The notes: generated by a model not told the origin, from the letters alone. A stretch of DNA of 34,885 bases from Planctomycetaceae bacterium (GCA_902629495.1 CACORA010000021.1:1-34885), one strand, 5' to 3'. Positions 17,716 to 25,887 are shown, counted from the first letter of the stretch. Program-made: numbers and translations.

Positions 17716-18384
17716 TCAAGAAGGTCGCCTTCCATAGATAAGCGATAATACTTCCGCACGGCTTGAAACATTTGATCGAAAAAGTCCCTTCATGGCAGAT
17801 GTGACACATTCACTTGAAGGCTTCCGCACCCCTCTGATTGTCATACACGTGTGTGTGGCCTCAACCACAACTGCAACGCCTTTTGCACCGAGGTCATTTT
17901 CTAAAAGGTCCGCTACCTGCTCCGTCATTCGCTCCTGCACCTGAGGTCGATGTGATAAGACCTCAACAACTCGAGCCAACTTACTCAACCCAAGCACCTG
18001 ACCATCAGGAAGATAGCCGATATGCACATGTCCCATGAAGGGAAGAAGGTGGTGTTCACATACACTGTTGAAGGCAATATCACGCACAAGAACAATTTCA
18101 TCATATTTTTCAGTGAACGCTTTTTTGAGATGTTCCCTTGGATCCTGAGAGAGTCCGCTGAACATTTCTGCATACATCCTGGCAACTCGTGCTGGCGTCT
18201 CAAGTAAGCCCTCACGATCAGGATCCTCACCAACAGCATGAAGAATATCTCTTACGGCTTTTTCAATACGAGGGTGATCAACAGACATAGCGCCATCTTG
18301 AGGAACAAGATCCTCATCTCCGCACCCGCCATGACGAGAAACAGCATTCATTGGTGGAACCGACTCAGATTTTGCCATATCCAT
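17716..18384 (-). CDS. folE: GTP cyclohydrolase I
   Basis: Converts GTP to 7,8-dihydroneopterin triphosphate, the first step of folate (or queuosine/pterin) synthesis. The 222-residue protein has zinc ligands Cys109 and His112 in SVCEHHLLP and Cys180 in THTCMTIRGVRK. The GTP-site segments GLSKLARVVEV and SHRPQVQERMTEQ are intact, as is EGLLETPARVARMY. About 35 N-terminal residues are an unconserved polar extension containing an extra Cys. The start may be either of two Met codons three residues apart (18384 or 18375). The gene sits 3 bp after the LON-domain gene and is probably cotranscribed with it. Confidence 0.95.
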   Translation of the reverse strand: MDMAKSESVPPMNAVSRHGGCGDEDLVPQDGAMSVDHPRIEKAVRDILHAVGEDPDREGLLETPARVARMYAEMFSGLSQDPREHLKKAFTEKYDEIVLVRDIAFNSVCEHHLLPFMGHVHIGYLPDGQVLGLSKLARVVEVLSHRPQVQERMTEQVADLLENDLGAKGVAVVVEATHTCMTIRGVRKPSSECVTSAMKGLFRSNVSSRAEVLSLIYGRRPS

Positions 18385-18387
18385 ACT

Positions 18388-19080
18388 CTAATTGCTTGAG
18401 AACAGAGGGGGAAATGGACGGCGATTTCCCTCTGCAGAACGCCCCGCCATTGCCTCAAGAAGAATACTCGTTCTGCGAAGAACGTCACACTCATCCAACA
18501 GGCGCATTTTCCACTCAACACCTAAATCAAGCGTATACGAGACAATATCCGCCAACATACCCAGGGTAATCTGATTTCCAAGAAGTTGATCCAGTTGATC
18601 ATACGCCTCTGGCATCTTGGGCATTGATCGCTTGAAAGCTGATAATAGTTTTTTTTGAAATTCAGATGCGGTCGCATGCTCTGACTGCCCCGGCTCCTGC
18701 TCATCCATGATCTCGGCTTCAAATATTCGGAAAGGACGATCTGGAGGTAGCTCGTCAAGAAGGCGGAGACGGCAGACACCAAGAAGAAGAACATTATACG
18801 TGCCCTCTTCGGTTTGCTGATGGGTTGCAATCCGACACAGGCATGCTGTTTGCCTGAGCAAAGGACGATCGTCGTCGTGTTGATCATGGCTACCATCATG
18901 TACGGCTAAAGCCATCATTCTGTCATCTTCCACTGCCTCCTCGAGAAGAGCTTTGTATCGAGGCTCGAACACATGCAGCGCCTGCATCACATGTGGAAAC
19001 ATCACCAGATTTGGTACTGGAAAGACTCTTGCCGTTCCCGAAAACTGATCTGGAGAAAAAGCCAGTGGTTCATCAAACAT
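18388..19080 (-). CDS. Stand-alone LON N-terminal (substrate-binding) domain protein
   Basis: 230 residues made up almost entirely of the Lon-N (PF02190-type) fold: RVFPVPNLVMFPHVMQALHVFEPRY, a GTYNVLLLGVCRLRLL strand, and a C-terminal helical bundle ending RTSILLEAMAGR. There is no AAA+ ATPase and no Ser-Lys protease domain, so it is not Lon itself. Stand-alone LON-domain proteins occur widely in bacteria and their partners are mostly unknown. It lies 3 bp after the DUF309 gene and 3 bp before folE, which implies one transcript and possibly one translation unit. Confidence 0.88.
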   Translation of the reverse strand: MFDEPLAFSPDQFSGTARVFPVPNLVMFPHVMQALHVFEPRYKALLEEAVEDDRMMALAVHDGSHDQHDDDRPLLRQTACLCRIATHQQTEEGTYNVLLLGVCRLRLLDELPPDRPFRIFEAEIMDEQEPGQSEHATASEFQKKLLSAFKRSMPKMPEAYDQLDQLLGNQITLGMLADIVSYTLDLGVEWKMRLLDECDVLRRTSILLEAMAGRSAEGNRRPFPPLFSSN

Positions 19081-19083
19081 ACG

Positions 19084-19488
19084 TCACGCTGAAGCAGGAG
19101 GTGGGTCGAGATGGATTTCCGGTAGAAGTTCCGGATCGAGTTCAACCTCCGGATACTCCTCAGGACTGTTGGCAACCTCAGCCAAACAGGTGTCAAACGC
19201 AGTGATGAAGGTCGCAAGATCAAGACCTAAATGCTTGGGCTTGTATGGCTCTAAATAGGCACGCGCACTCAGGTGAAGTTTCCTCGCTCCGCGAATATTC
19301 CCATTTCCAAAATGATACAGTGCAACAGCCGCCTGAATGAGGCCCTGATAAAACTTCCTCGACGGGCCGCGATACTCTGTCCATAATTCCTCCCAGAGTT
19401 CATGGCTTTCAAAATAATCGCACTCGTTAAAGGTGGCTATCCCCTTAAGATACAAAGGGTCATAGTCCGTTGTTGCAGCATCTTCCAC
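19084..19488 (-). CDS. DUF309-family protein
   Basis: 134 residues. It matches the DUF309 pattern of a small all-helical protein: GIATFNECDYFESHELWEELW, then the phosphate-like loop RGPSRKFYQGLIQAAVALYHFGNGN and RGARKLHLSA. Conserved His and Glu residues in FxSHExWE may bind metal; the function of the family is not settled. The C-terminal third is acidic and Pro-rich and is not conserved in the family as I know it. Translation appears to start at a GTG (19488). It is the first gene of a DUF309-LON-folE-membrane protein run and is divergent from nth, with only 32 bp between the two starts. Confidence 0.87.
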   Translation of the reverse strand: MEDAATTDYDPLYLKGIATFNECDYFESHELWEELWTEYRGPSRKFYQGLIQAAVALYHFGNGNIRGARKLHLSARAYLEPYKPKHLGLDLATFITAFDTCLAEVANSPEEYPEVELDPELLPEIHLDPPPASA

Positions 19489-19520
19489 GAATTTCGCTCC
19501 AAAAATATCTTTTCTTTAAT

Positions 19521-20255
19521 ATGAATCCTAGCACCAAGCAGCACAACACAAATGGCAAAGGGCTTCCCCCCGTGCGTATCCCTCGACGGGAAACGGTCGC
19601 AGCGAAGAAGAAGAGGGCTGAATCCATCGTAAAAACGCTGGCTTTGGCCTTTCCGGCAGCAACCTGCTCCCTGAACTTCAGGAATCCCTTCGAACTCATT
19701 ATTTCGACCATTCTCTCGGCTCAATGCACGGATAAGCGGGTCAACATGGTAACCCCAACCCTGTTTCGTCGTTGGCCCACTCCAGAAAAAATGGCCAAAG
19801 CCACGCAGACACAAATTGAAACCGTTATTCGGACCACAGGCTTTTTCCGTTCTAAGGCTAAAAATATCCTCGGATGCTCCCGCGCTCTTGTAGAAAGACA
19901 CTCCGGCGAGGTGCCCCAGCAACTGTCAGAATTAGTGGCGTTACCCGGGGTTGGTCGAAAGACGGCAAATGTCGTCCTCGGAAGCGGATTTGGCCAGGCA
20001 GAGGGAGTGGTTGTAGACACTCATGTTGGCCGAATTTCCCGCCGTCTCGGCCTCACAAAGCATGTTGACGCCGTCCAGGCTGAAAGGGATCTCATGAAGG
20101 TCCTCCCTGCAGACGACTGGATACAGTTTAGCCACTTCTTAATCGAGCTTGGCCGTTCATTGTGCTCCGCTCGAAGTCCAACCTGCCAGACATGCATGCT
20201 CTTGGATCTCTGCCCACGAAGTGGTGTGATCAAAAAACATCCTTTGAAACGATAA
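19521..20255 (+). CDS. nth: Endonuclease III (DNA glycosylase/AP lyase)
   Basis: Removes oxidised pyrimidines in base excision repair. The 244-residue protein has the helix-hairpin-helix LPGVGRKTANVV with catalytic Lys147 and the catalytic Asp166 in VVDTHVGRISRRLGL. A 4Fe-4S cluster is formed by Cys215, Cys222, Cys225 and Cys231 (C-x6-C-x2-C-x5-C). The N-terminus carries an extra basic stretch of about 30 residues ahead of the core. ATG 19521 is chosen; a TTG at 19470 would overlap the divergent DUF309 gene. No ribosome binding site is visible upstream, which may indicate a leaderless or short-leader transcript. Confidence 0.95.
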   Translation: MNPSTKQHNTNGKGLPPVRIPRRETVAAKKKRAESIVKTLALAFPAATCSLNFRNPFELIISTILSAQCTDKRVNMVTPTLFRRWPTPEKMAKATQTQIETVIRTTGFFRSKAKNILGCSRALVERHSGEVPQQLSELVALPGVGRKTANVVLGSGFGQAEGVVVDTHVGRISRRLGLTKHVDAVQAERDLMKVLPADDWIQFSHFLIELGRSLCSARSPTCQTCMLLDLCPRSGVIKKHPLKR

Positions 20256-20346
20256 AGCTGATGGAGGGCATGGGAAGAAACGACAAGAAAGACTACACTG
20301 TTGTTTTCCGTTTGGCCCCCGTCACATCCACTGAAAGAGTCCACCC

Positions 20347-20946
20347 ATGATCCTCTCAGGGAATGAAATAAAATCCCATCTTGGCCAGAATATCATTATT
20401 GATCCCTTTGATGAAAAGAACCTCAATCCCAACAGCTATAATCTTTCCCTGCATGATGAAGTATTGATCTACGAAGAAGTCGTGCTTGACATGCGAAAAA
20501 GTAATCGAGTCACTCGGGTTACGATTCCAGAGGATGGCCTCGTACTCAATCCCAACCAACTCTACCTTGGTCGGACCATGGAGCGGACCGAGACTCATAA
20601 CCTTGTTCCAATGATTGAAGGCAGGAGTTCGATCGGCCGGTTAGGACTCTTCGTTCATGTGACAGCCGGTTTTGGAGATGTTGGTTTCTGTGGCTACTGG
20701 ACCTTAGAGATGTTTGCGGTTCAACCTGTGAAGATCTATCCCGGAGTGCCCATCTGTCAGATGTTCTTCCATCAAATCGTGGGAGATATTACTGAATACT
20801 CAAGTGATAAGTATCAAAACAACCGTGACATTCAGCCGAGTTTGATGTTCCGGGAATTATCAGAAGGCCAAGACGCAAATCCGCAGCTGGAATTTACGTT
20901 TGGTGCCAACCATGCTCAGCAACCCCCTCAGCCAGCGGTGAGATAA
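20347..20946 (+). CDS. dcd: dCTP deaminase
   Basis: Deaminates dCTP to dUTP for thymidylate synthesis; some members also hydrolyse dUTP. The 199-residue protein has EGRSSIGRLGLFVHVTAGFGD at about 91-111 and the catalytic Glu121 in GYWTLEMF, with the C-terminal nucleotide-closing region containing SDKYQNNRDIQPS. The loop AGFGDVGFCG resembles the archaeal bifunctional DCD-DUT type (AGF-D-G-F) rather than E. coli Dcd, so a combined dCTP deaminase/dUTPase is possible but unproven. It is followed after 12 bp by aspS on the same strand and preceded by nth with a 91-bp gap. Confidence 0.92.
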   Translation: MILSGNEIKSHLGQNIIIDPFDEKNLNPNSYNLSLHDEVLIYEEVVLDMRKSNRVTRVTIPEDGLVLNPNQLYLGRTMERTETHNLVPMIEGRSSIGRLGLFVHVTAGFGDVGFCGYWTLEMFAVQPVKIYPGVPICQMFFHQIVGDITEYSSDKYQNNRDIQPSLMFRELSEGQDANPQLEFTFGANHAQQPPQPAVR

Positions 20947-20958
20947 AAAGGTCACACG

Positions 20959-22752
20959 GTGCTCAGATCTCATACTTGCGGCGAATTACGTCCTGAACAA
21001 CTTGGACAGTCGGTTCATCTATGCGGATGGGTTGATCGAGTTCGTGATCATAAAGGTGTTATCTTTATTGATCTTCGTGACCGATGGGGACGGACGCAGG
21101 TTGTTGCTGGAGCAACAAGTTCGAAAGACGTTATCGAAACAGCACGGGCAGTACGTCCTGAATGGGTTATTCGAATATCTGGTGTCGTCGGCATGCGACC
21201 GGAAGGGACCGCGAACCTCAAACTCTCTACAGGAGCAATCGAGGTATCTATTGAATCGCTTGAGATTCTGAACGAAGCAGAGACGCCAGTCTTTCACCCA
21301 AATGCGCTGGAATTACCGGGGGAAGAGGTTCGTTTAGAGAATCGATGGATTGATCTCCGCCGCCCCGCCATGCAGGACAACATGTTGCTTCGTAGCCGCA
21401 TTGTGAAAATCATGCGCGACCACTTTGATGAACTCGGTTTCATCGATGTTGAGACCCCCATGCTTGGCCGTAGCACACCGGAGGGTGCCCGTGACTACCT
21501 TGTCCCCAGCAGGCTCGATCACGGTGCTTTTTTTGCCTTACCACAATCACCTCAACTGTATAAGCAACTGTTGATGATTTCAGGGTTTGATCGGTATGTC
21601 CAGGTAGCAAAATGCTTTCGCGATGAAGATTTGCGAGCTGATCGCCAACCAGAGTTTACTCAGTTGGATGTTGAGATGTCCTTCGTCAACGCGGATGATG
21701 TCATGGAGGTTATCGAGGGGCTCGTTCGGCGTACGGCCAAAGAGATTCTTGACCTCGAGATATCAACACCGCTTCCTCGCCTCACATGGGATGAGTGCAT
21801 GGAACGATTTGGACATGATGCCCCAGATCTTCGTTTTGGCCTTGAGATCACTGACCTCACTTCACTAGCCGCTGATAGTGAGTTTCGGGTGTTCCAACAG
21901 GCGTTGAAGTCTGGTGGGCGAGTTCGTGGATTATGCGTCAAGGATGCTGCATCAAAGTTCTCACGAAAGGACCTTGATAATTTGACCAATCTCGCCATCG
22001 AAGCTGGCGCAAAGGGCCTGGTCTGGCTCAAGGTTGAGAAAGATGGAAGTTTTACCGGTCCTGTTGCAAAGAACCTTGTGGCAATTGCCGCAGATCTCCA
22101 ACAGGCACTTGGTACGCAACCAGGAGATCTAGTGCTCATCGTGGCTGATTCCTTTGAAGTGAGTTGTAAAGCGTTGCATACGCTCAGAAAATGGCTCGGT
22201 GACACGCTTGAACTCTATAGCTCAGGAGACATGCATTTTTCTTGGGTTGTAGACTTCCCAATGTTTGCACATGACACAGAAACAGGCCAATGGGCTGCAA
22301 TGCATCATCCGTTTACAGCCCCACGGGAAGCCGATCTGGATCAACTGGAAAATAACCCTGCCGGCTGTCGAGCGATTGCGTATGACCTGATCATCAATGG
22401 CTCAGAGGCTGGCGGTGGGACTATACGAATCCATGACAGTGCGACGCAGGAAAAAGTGCTGAAATTGCTTGGGATTTCTCCTGAAATCGCGCAGGATCGA
22501 TTTGGTTTCCTGTTGGATGCTTTGAAAAGTGGAGCACCTCCACACGGAGGAATTGCTCTGGGGATTGATCGGTGGGTGATGCTTTTTGGTGGACTTGATA
22601 ACATCCGTGATGTCATCGCGTTTCCAAAGACACAAAAAGCGAGTGATCTTATGACCGGAGCTCCTGCTTCTGTTGACACAAAACAACTGGTAGACTTAGG
22701 AATACGTGCGGTGGTTCCACCAAAGGCACCGCCGAATCAGCAGGGCGACTAG
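20959..22752 (+). CDS. aspS: Aspartyl-tRNA synthetase, bacterial type
   Basis: Class II synthetase charging tRNA-Asp. The 597-residue protein has an OB-fold anticodon-binding domain (HLCGWVDRVRDHKGVIFIDLRDR), motif 2 (FRDEDLRADRQPEFTQLD), the bacterial GAD insertion (about 290-420) and motif 3 (GIALGIDRWVMLFGG). The C-terminus ends QQGD. The GTG start at 20959 has an AAAAGG upstream and lies 12 bp after dcd. The oddity is its end: the last three codons and TAG stop (22744-22752) lie inside the tRNA-Val gene that starts at 22743. Whether it is discriminating (tRNA-Asp only) or non-discriminating cannot be told here. Confidence 0.97.
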   Translation: MLRSHTCGELRPEQLGQSVHLCGWVDRVRDHKGVIFIDLRDRWGRTQVVAGATSSKDVIETARAVRPEWVIRISGVVGMRPEGTANLKLSTGAIEVSIESLEILNEAETPVFHPNALELPGEEVRLENRWIDLRRPAMQDNMLLRSRIVKIMRDHFDELGFIDVETPMLGRSTPEGARDYLVPSRLDHGAFFALPQSPQLYKQLLMISGFDRYVQVAKCFRDEDLRADRQPEFTQLDVEMSFVNADDVMEVIEGLVRRTAKEILDLEISTPLPRLTWDECMERFGHDAPDLRFGLEITDLTSLAADSEFRVFQQALKSGGRVRGLCVKDAASKFSRKDLDNLTNLAIEAGAKGLVWLKVEKDGSFTGPVAKNLVAIAADLQQALGTQPGDLVLIVADSFEVSCKALHTLRKWLGDTLELYSSGDMHFSWVVDFPMFAHDTETGQWAAMHHPFTAPREADLDQLENNPAGCRAIAYDLIINGSEAGGGTIRIHDSATQEKVLKLLGISPEIAQDRFGFLLDALKSGAPPHGGIALGIDRWVMLFGGLDNIRDVIAFPKTQKASDLMTGAPASVDTKQLVDLGIRAVVPPKAPPNQQGD

Positions 22753-22816
22753 CTCAATTGGTTAGAGCACCTCGTTTACACCGAGGGGGTTGGGGGTTCG
22801 AGTCCCTCGTCGCCCA
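22743..22816 (+). tRNA. tRNA-Val (anticodon UAC)
   Basis: A 74-base cloverleaf. The acceptor stem GGGCGAC pairs with GTCGCCC and is followed by discriminator A, as expected for Val. The D stem is GCTC/GAGC. The anticodon stem CCTCG/CGAGG encloses a loop TTTACAC with anticodon TAC at positions 34-36. The T stem GGGGG/CCCTC (one G-U pair) encloses TTCGAGT. No CCA is encoded. The first ten bases are shared with the end of aspS on the same strand, so the aspS TAG stop forms bases 8-10 of the tRNA. Confidence 0.96.
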
Positions 22817-22872
22817 TTTTCTTTTCTGTCTCCTTACGCGGCGTGTGTGGACTTCGAAAAAACCTTTGTGAG

Positions 22873-22893
22873 AAAGGTGTATGAATCACCTTT
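22873..22893. repeat. Small inverted repeat downstream of tRNA-Val
   Basis: AAAGGTG (22873-22879) and CACCTTT (22887-22893) form a perfect 7-bp stem with a 7-base loop in the 211-bp gap between tRNA-Val and the second sulfatase gene. It could be a terminator stem for the aspS-tRNA transcript or a regulatory element for the sulfatase, but it lacks a T-run. The overlapping AACCTTT just upstream (22862-22868) can form an alternative pairing with AAAGG. Nothing else is seen in the rest of this gap. Confidence 0.4.
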
Positions 22894-23027
22894 GCTGTGT
22901 TCCTGAATTGAGGAGGGTAGCATTGATTCCACAAAGTCGCTGTATGAACCAAGAGGTGAGGTTTCTCAACGACGTGACTGTACCGCACCCACTGAAAGAG
23001 ATTTCAGCATTGAAAGAAAGATATGTG

Positions 23028-24332
23028 ATGACCCGATTGCTTCTGGCTCTGTTTCTCTGCCTTGCGGCACTCTCACATACTAACGCTGAAAAGCCCAACA
23101 TCATTGTCATCCTTGCAGATGATGCCGGATTCGAATGCTTTAGCGCCTATGGAAGCAAGGAGTATGCCACCCCAAGACTTGATGCACTTGCAGCCAATGG
23201 CATTCGATTCGAAAACTGTCACTCGACTCCTCTCTGTACGCCAAGCCGTGTCAACCTCCTCTCTGGTAAATCAAATGTCTTCAACTATTTTGACTTTGGA
23301 ATTTACCCACGTGACAACCCAACATTTGCTCAGCATTTTAAGAACCATGGGTATGCCACGACTGTTGCCGGCAAATGGCAACTCCTCACCTCGAAGGGTG
23401 GCATCTCACCTGAAGAAGCTGGCTTTGATACCTATTGCTTATGGAACATCCCTGGTGGTGGACGACAGCGCTACTGGAATCCATCACTCCTCCAGAATGG
23501 AGAACTACTCGACATCCCACCAGGAGGCTATGGACCGGACATCACGACTGACTTTCTCGTTGATTTCATTGAAACTCATCACAACGATCCATTCCTTGTG
23601 TATTTTCCCATGATTCTTCCGCACAACCCATTTGTCGTTACGCCTGATAGTGCGAATCCTGAGTCGATGGATGAAAAACAGAACTTCATCGATATGGTGC
23701 AATACATCGACAAAAACGTCGGGCGACTGGAAGACACACTCAGCAGACTGGGGCTCCGCGAGAAAACATTGATCCTCTTCACTGGTGACAATGGAACGAA
23801 TTCTCAAATCACTTCCGAACTAAACGGACGTCAGATTCAAGGAGGCAAGGGCTATACACATGATTACGGCACTCATGTTCCACTCATTGTCAATTGGCCT
23901 GGAACGGTCGCTGGAGGAACAGTGAATCGTGACCTCATCTGTTTTTCAGACTTTTTTCCAACCATTGTCGAGGCCGCAGGACTGCCGCAGAAAGTCATCG
24001 CAGATGGGGATGGTTGGAGTTTCTGGCCACAATGCGTGGGCAAAAAAGGAAGACAACGAGAATGGATTTATTGTTACTATTTTCCTCGCCCATCGTCTCC
24101 ACGGTACAACACAAAATATAATCACTATGAAGTCCAGTTTGCACGGAATGCGCGCTACAAGCTCTACGATGACGGCCAGATGTTCGATACGATTGAGGAC
24201 GTTCTAGAAAAAAAACCTCTACCTGTTGGAGATCAAGCAGGACGAACTGTATCAGCCCGCAAACAACTTCAGCACGCACTCGACTCGTATCCGGATTCTG
24301 GACAGAACGCAAACCGCTCAGCTACCAACTAA
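23028..24332 (+). CDS. Secreted sulfatase (type I, formylglycine-dependent)
   Basis: 434 residues. A 19-20 residue signal peptide ends before EKPNIIVILADDAGFE with metal-binding Asp31/Asp32. The formylglycine motif C-T-P-S-R is at residues 70-74 (Cys70 is modified). AGKWQL, LPHNPFVVTP and LFTGDNGTNSQ are the further metal and sulfate-binding segments, followed by a C-terminal region rich in aromatic residues. It is a compact sulfatase, about 110 residues shorter than the one at 13874, and lacks long insertions. ATG 23028 is chosen because it begins directly at the signal peptide. Longer in-frame starts from 22881 add a non-signal stretch. Its last 15 bp overlap the end of the convergent thioesterase gene. 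Substrate is unknown. Confidence 0.92.
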   Translation: MTRLLLALFLCLAALSHTNAEKPNIIVILADDAGFECFSAYGSKEYATPRLDALAANGIRFENCHSTPLCTPSRVNLLSGKSNVFNYFDFGIYPRDNPTFAQHFKNHGYATTVAGKWQLLTSKGGISPEEAGFDTYCLWNIPGGGRQRYWNPSLLQNGELLDIPPGGYGPDITTDFLVDFIETHHNDPFLVYFPMILPHNPFVVTPDSANPESMDEKQNFIDMVQYIDKNVGRLEDTLSRLGLREKTLILFTGDNGTNSQITSELNGRQIQGGKGYTHDYGTHVPLIVNWPGTVAGGTVNRDLICFSDFFPTIVEAAGLPQKVIADGDGWSFWPQCVGKKGRQREWIYCYYFPRPSSPRYNTKYNHYEVQFARNARYKLYDDGQMFDTIEDVLEKKPLPVGDQAGRTVSARKQLQHALDSYPDSGQNANRSATN

Positions 24333-24707
24333 CATCCAATCTGGTAAACGGCGAACCTTTCCCTCAGCGTCTACGCACACAACGGTTGTGGTCCCGGTTG
24401 CGACAATTGTGGAGTCACGAATTACTTCATAGGCATGTTTGATATGGGCTGCGCCCAGTTTTTGAACCCGTGTCCTCAAAACCAGGAGATCATCGTACTG
24501 GGCTGGAGCGAGGTACTTACACGAGGCATCAGCAACGACCATGAACAGCCCCGCCTCTTCAAAAGCACGATATGTATAGCCGTACGACCGTAACATTTCT
24601 GTTCGTCCCATTTCAAAATAGGTGAGATAATTCGCATGATGAACTCGCCTCTGTCCGTCGGTTTCCTGATACCGTACGCGGATCTCCATTTCATGGGCTG
24701 CTGCCAT
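24318..24707 (-). CDS. Hot-dog-fold acyl-CoA thioesterase (YbgC/4-HBT family)
   Basis: 129 residues forming one hot-dog domain. The segment YQETDGQRRVHHANYLTYFEMGR has the family's catalytic Asp and the HANY(L) motif. Strand AQYDDLLVLRTRV and a C-terminal TGTTTVVCVDAEGK follow. Such enzymes hydrolyse short-chain or aromatic acyl-CoA thioesters; specificity is not predictable. It is cytosolic with no signal. The gene converges on the sulfatase before it and shares its last 15 bp with that gene's 3' end. Confidence 0.9.
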   Translation of the reverse strand: MAAAHEMEIRVRYQETDGQRRVHHANYLTYFEMGRTEMLRSYGYTYRAFEEAGLFMVVADASCKYLAPAQYDDLLVLRTRVQKLGAAHIKHAYEVIRDSTIVATGTTTVVCVDAEGKVRRLPDWMLVGS

Positions 24708-24818
24708 TACACTCTCATTTGTTTTCTGAGGAAAAGTTGAGGAACTTCGTTGACCTGGACACGATCCAGACTTTATTCTTTTTCCATCAGTTCATGCAAT
24801 AAAACAGGAGTTGAAGCC

Positions 24819-25316
24819 GTGAGCATAGGCGATGAAGGAGAGGGCGCAGGGGTAGGCTTTGCCACCGCACGAGGCCGAAACTGGCCAACACTTCGACAAT
24901 TCACCGTGTTTCTTGAAAACCGAGTTGGTCAGTTCATGGAGGTCGTTCGACGATTTGAAGGATCGAATGTTCGGATCGTTGCGCTCTCCATTAATGATTC
25001 AGGGGAGTGTGCGTTTGTGAGATTTCTCTTAAGCCATCCAGAACAGGGCCGAGAGATTCTAGAACGAGCAGGCCTTGCACTTATTGAAAGTGATCTCATC
25101 GGTGTTGAACTGCCCGATAGTCGTCAGCCTCTCTTACAAGTCTGCACTGCTCTTCTCCAGGCAGAAGTGGATATCATTCAGGCATATCCGATCCTTGTCA
25201 GACCTCGTGACCGCCCTGCCGTCGCACTCATGGTTGATAATACCGAAATGGGCATGGAAACTCTGCGTTCCAAAGGATTTACAATGATTACCGAAGATGA
25301 CCTCGATGAAGTCTAG
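24819..25316 (+). CDS. Tandem ACT-domain protein
   Basis: 165 residues. After a short Gly/Glu-rich leader come two ACT-like modules. The first is LRQFTVFLENRVGQFMEVVRRF...VRIVALSI (about 28-90) and the second is about 98-160 with AEVDIIQAYPILVRP and PAVALMVDN. ACT domains bind amino acids or other small ligands; with no catalytic domain present this is likely a regulatory or ligand-sensing protein. The GTG start at 24819 has AGGAG eight bases upstream. The upstream in-frame start (24750) would add residues with no ACT similarity. Its TAG stop overlaps the reverse-strand stop of the next gene in the palindrome CTAG. Confidence 0.85.
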   Translation: MSIGDEGEGAGVGFATARGRNWPTLRQFTVFLENRVGQFMEVVRRFEGSNVRIVALSINDSGECAFVRFLLSHPEQGREILERAGLALIESDLIGVELPDSRQPLLQVCTALLQAEVDIIQAYPILVRPRDRPAVALMVDNTEMGMETLRSKGFTMITEDDLDEV

Positions 25317-25789
25317 CTATCGGGAAACATATCTGCAGGCAGTGTTTTCACCTGACGAATGACCACTTTTTCTACCGACGCCCAAGCAATGGCTGTAATG
25401 GTAACCGTGTTGTCACTTGCTTCACTCGCGAAAACGCCATGCGTACCACGAGACCATGTGACGTCATACCACGAAGGCAGGATGACTCCATCCGCATGAT
25501 GGATTTCCATAGTGCCGCCATGTTTCCGTTCTTCCCATAACCGTGCAACAAGATCAGCAGTCGGATGCCACACGCCTTCATTTGAATCAGTTTGCTCAAC
25601 AACCGGCTCACCATCCTGCGATGGGACGACAATCGGAGCCTTACACTGAGGACATGTTGATTTTTTACCCGCGAGGCGCGCCTGGACTCGAATAACATGC
25701 CCATTCGGACAACGAAAGACAACGATCTTCCGATCAACAGCCTGCTCCGGAGCCTCAGAACCCTGTTTTTCATGTGGATGATACGTCAT
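25313..25789 (-). CDS. Zinc-ribbon protein of unknown function
   Basis: 158 residues, soluble. A ribbon near residues 27-49 has CPNGH and CPQC spaced by a hydrophobic strand, so ligands would be Cys, His, Cys, Cys. The remainder has a WHPTADLVARLWEERKHGG helix and a beta-rich C-terminal half with repeated Val/Thr strands; no catalytic motif is seen. The stop overlaps the ACT gene's stop (shared CTAG). It is divergent from the zinc-ribbon membrane gene at 25888, with 98 bp between starts. The ribbon is of the same style as in that neighbour, so the two may be related by duplication of the ribbon or simply share a common planctomycete module. Confidence 0.75.
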   Translation of the reverse strand: MTYHPHEKQGSEAPEQAVDRKIVVFRCPNGHVIRVQARLAGKKSTCPQCKAPIVVPSQDGEPVVEQTDSNEGVWHPTADLVARLWEERKHGGTMEIHHADGVILPSWYDVTWSRGTHGVFASEASDNTVTITAIAWASVEKVVIRQVKTLPADMFPDS

Positions 25790-25887
25790 AGCTTCGAACC
25801 TCTACCCGTTTAGTGTAGCCTGAAAAACGATTCTCAATCCATTTTCAAACGAAATCATTACCCTTTTTTCACTCCTAGAAACCTCGC

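Noticed and set aside
22776..22988. A 70-codon reverse-strand frame ending GDEGLEPPTPSV
   Set aside because: Its end is the reverse complement of the tRNA-Val gene. This peptide ending is a familiar artefact of translating tRNA antisense.
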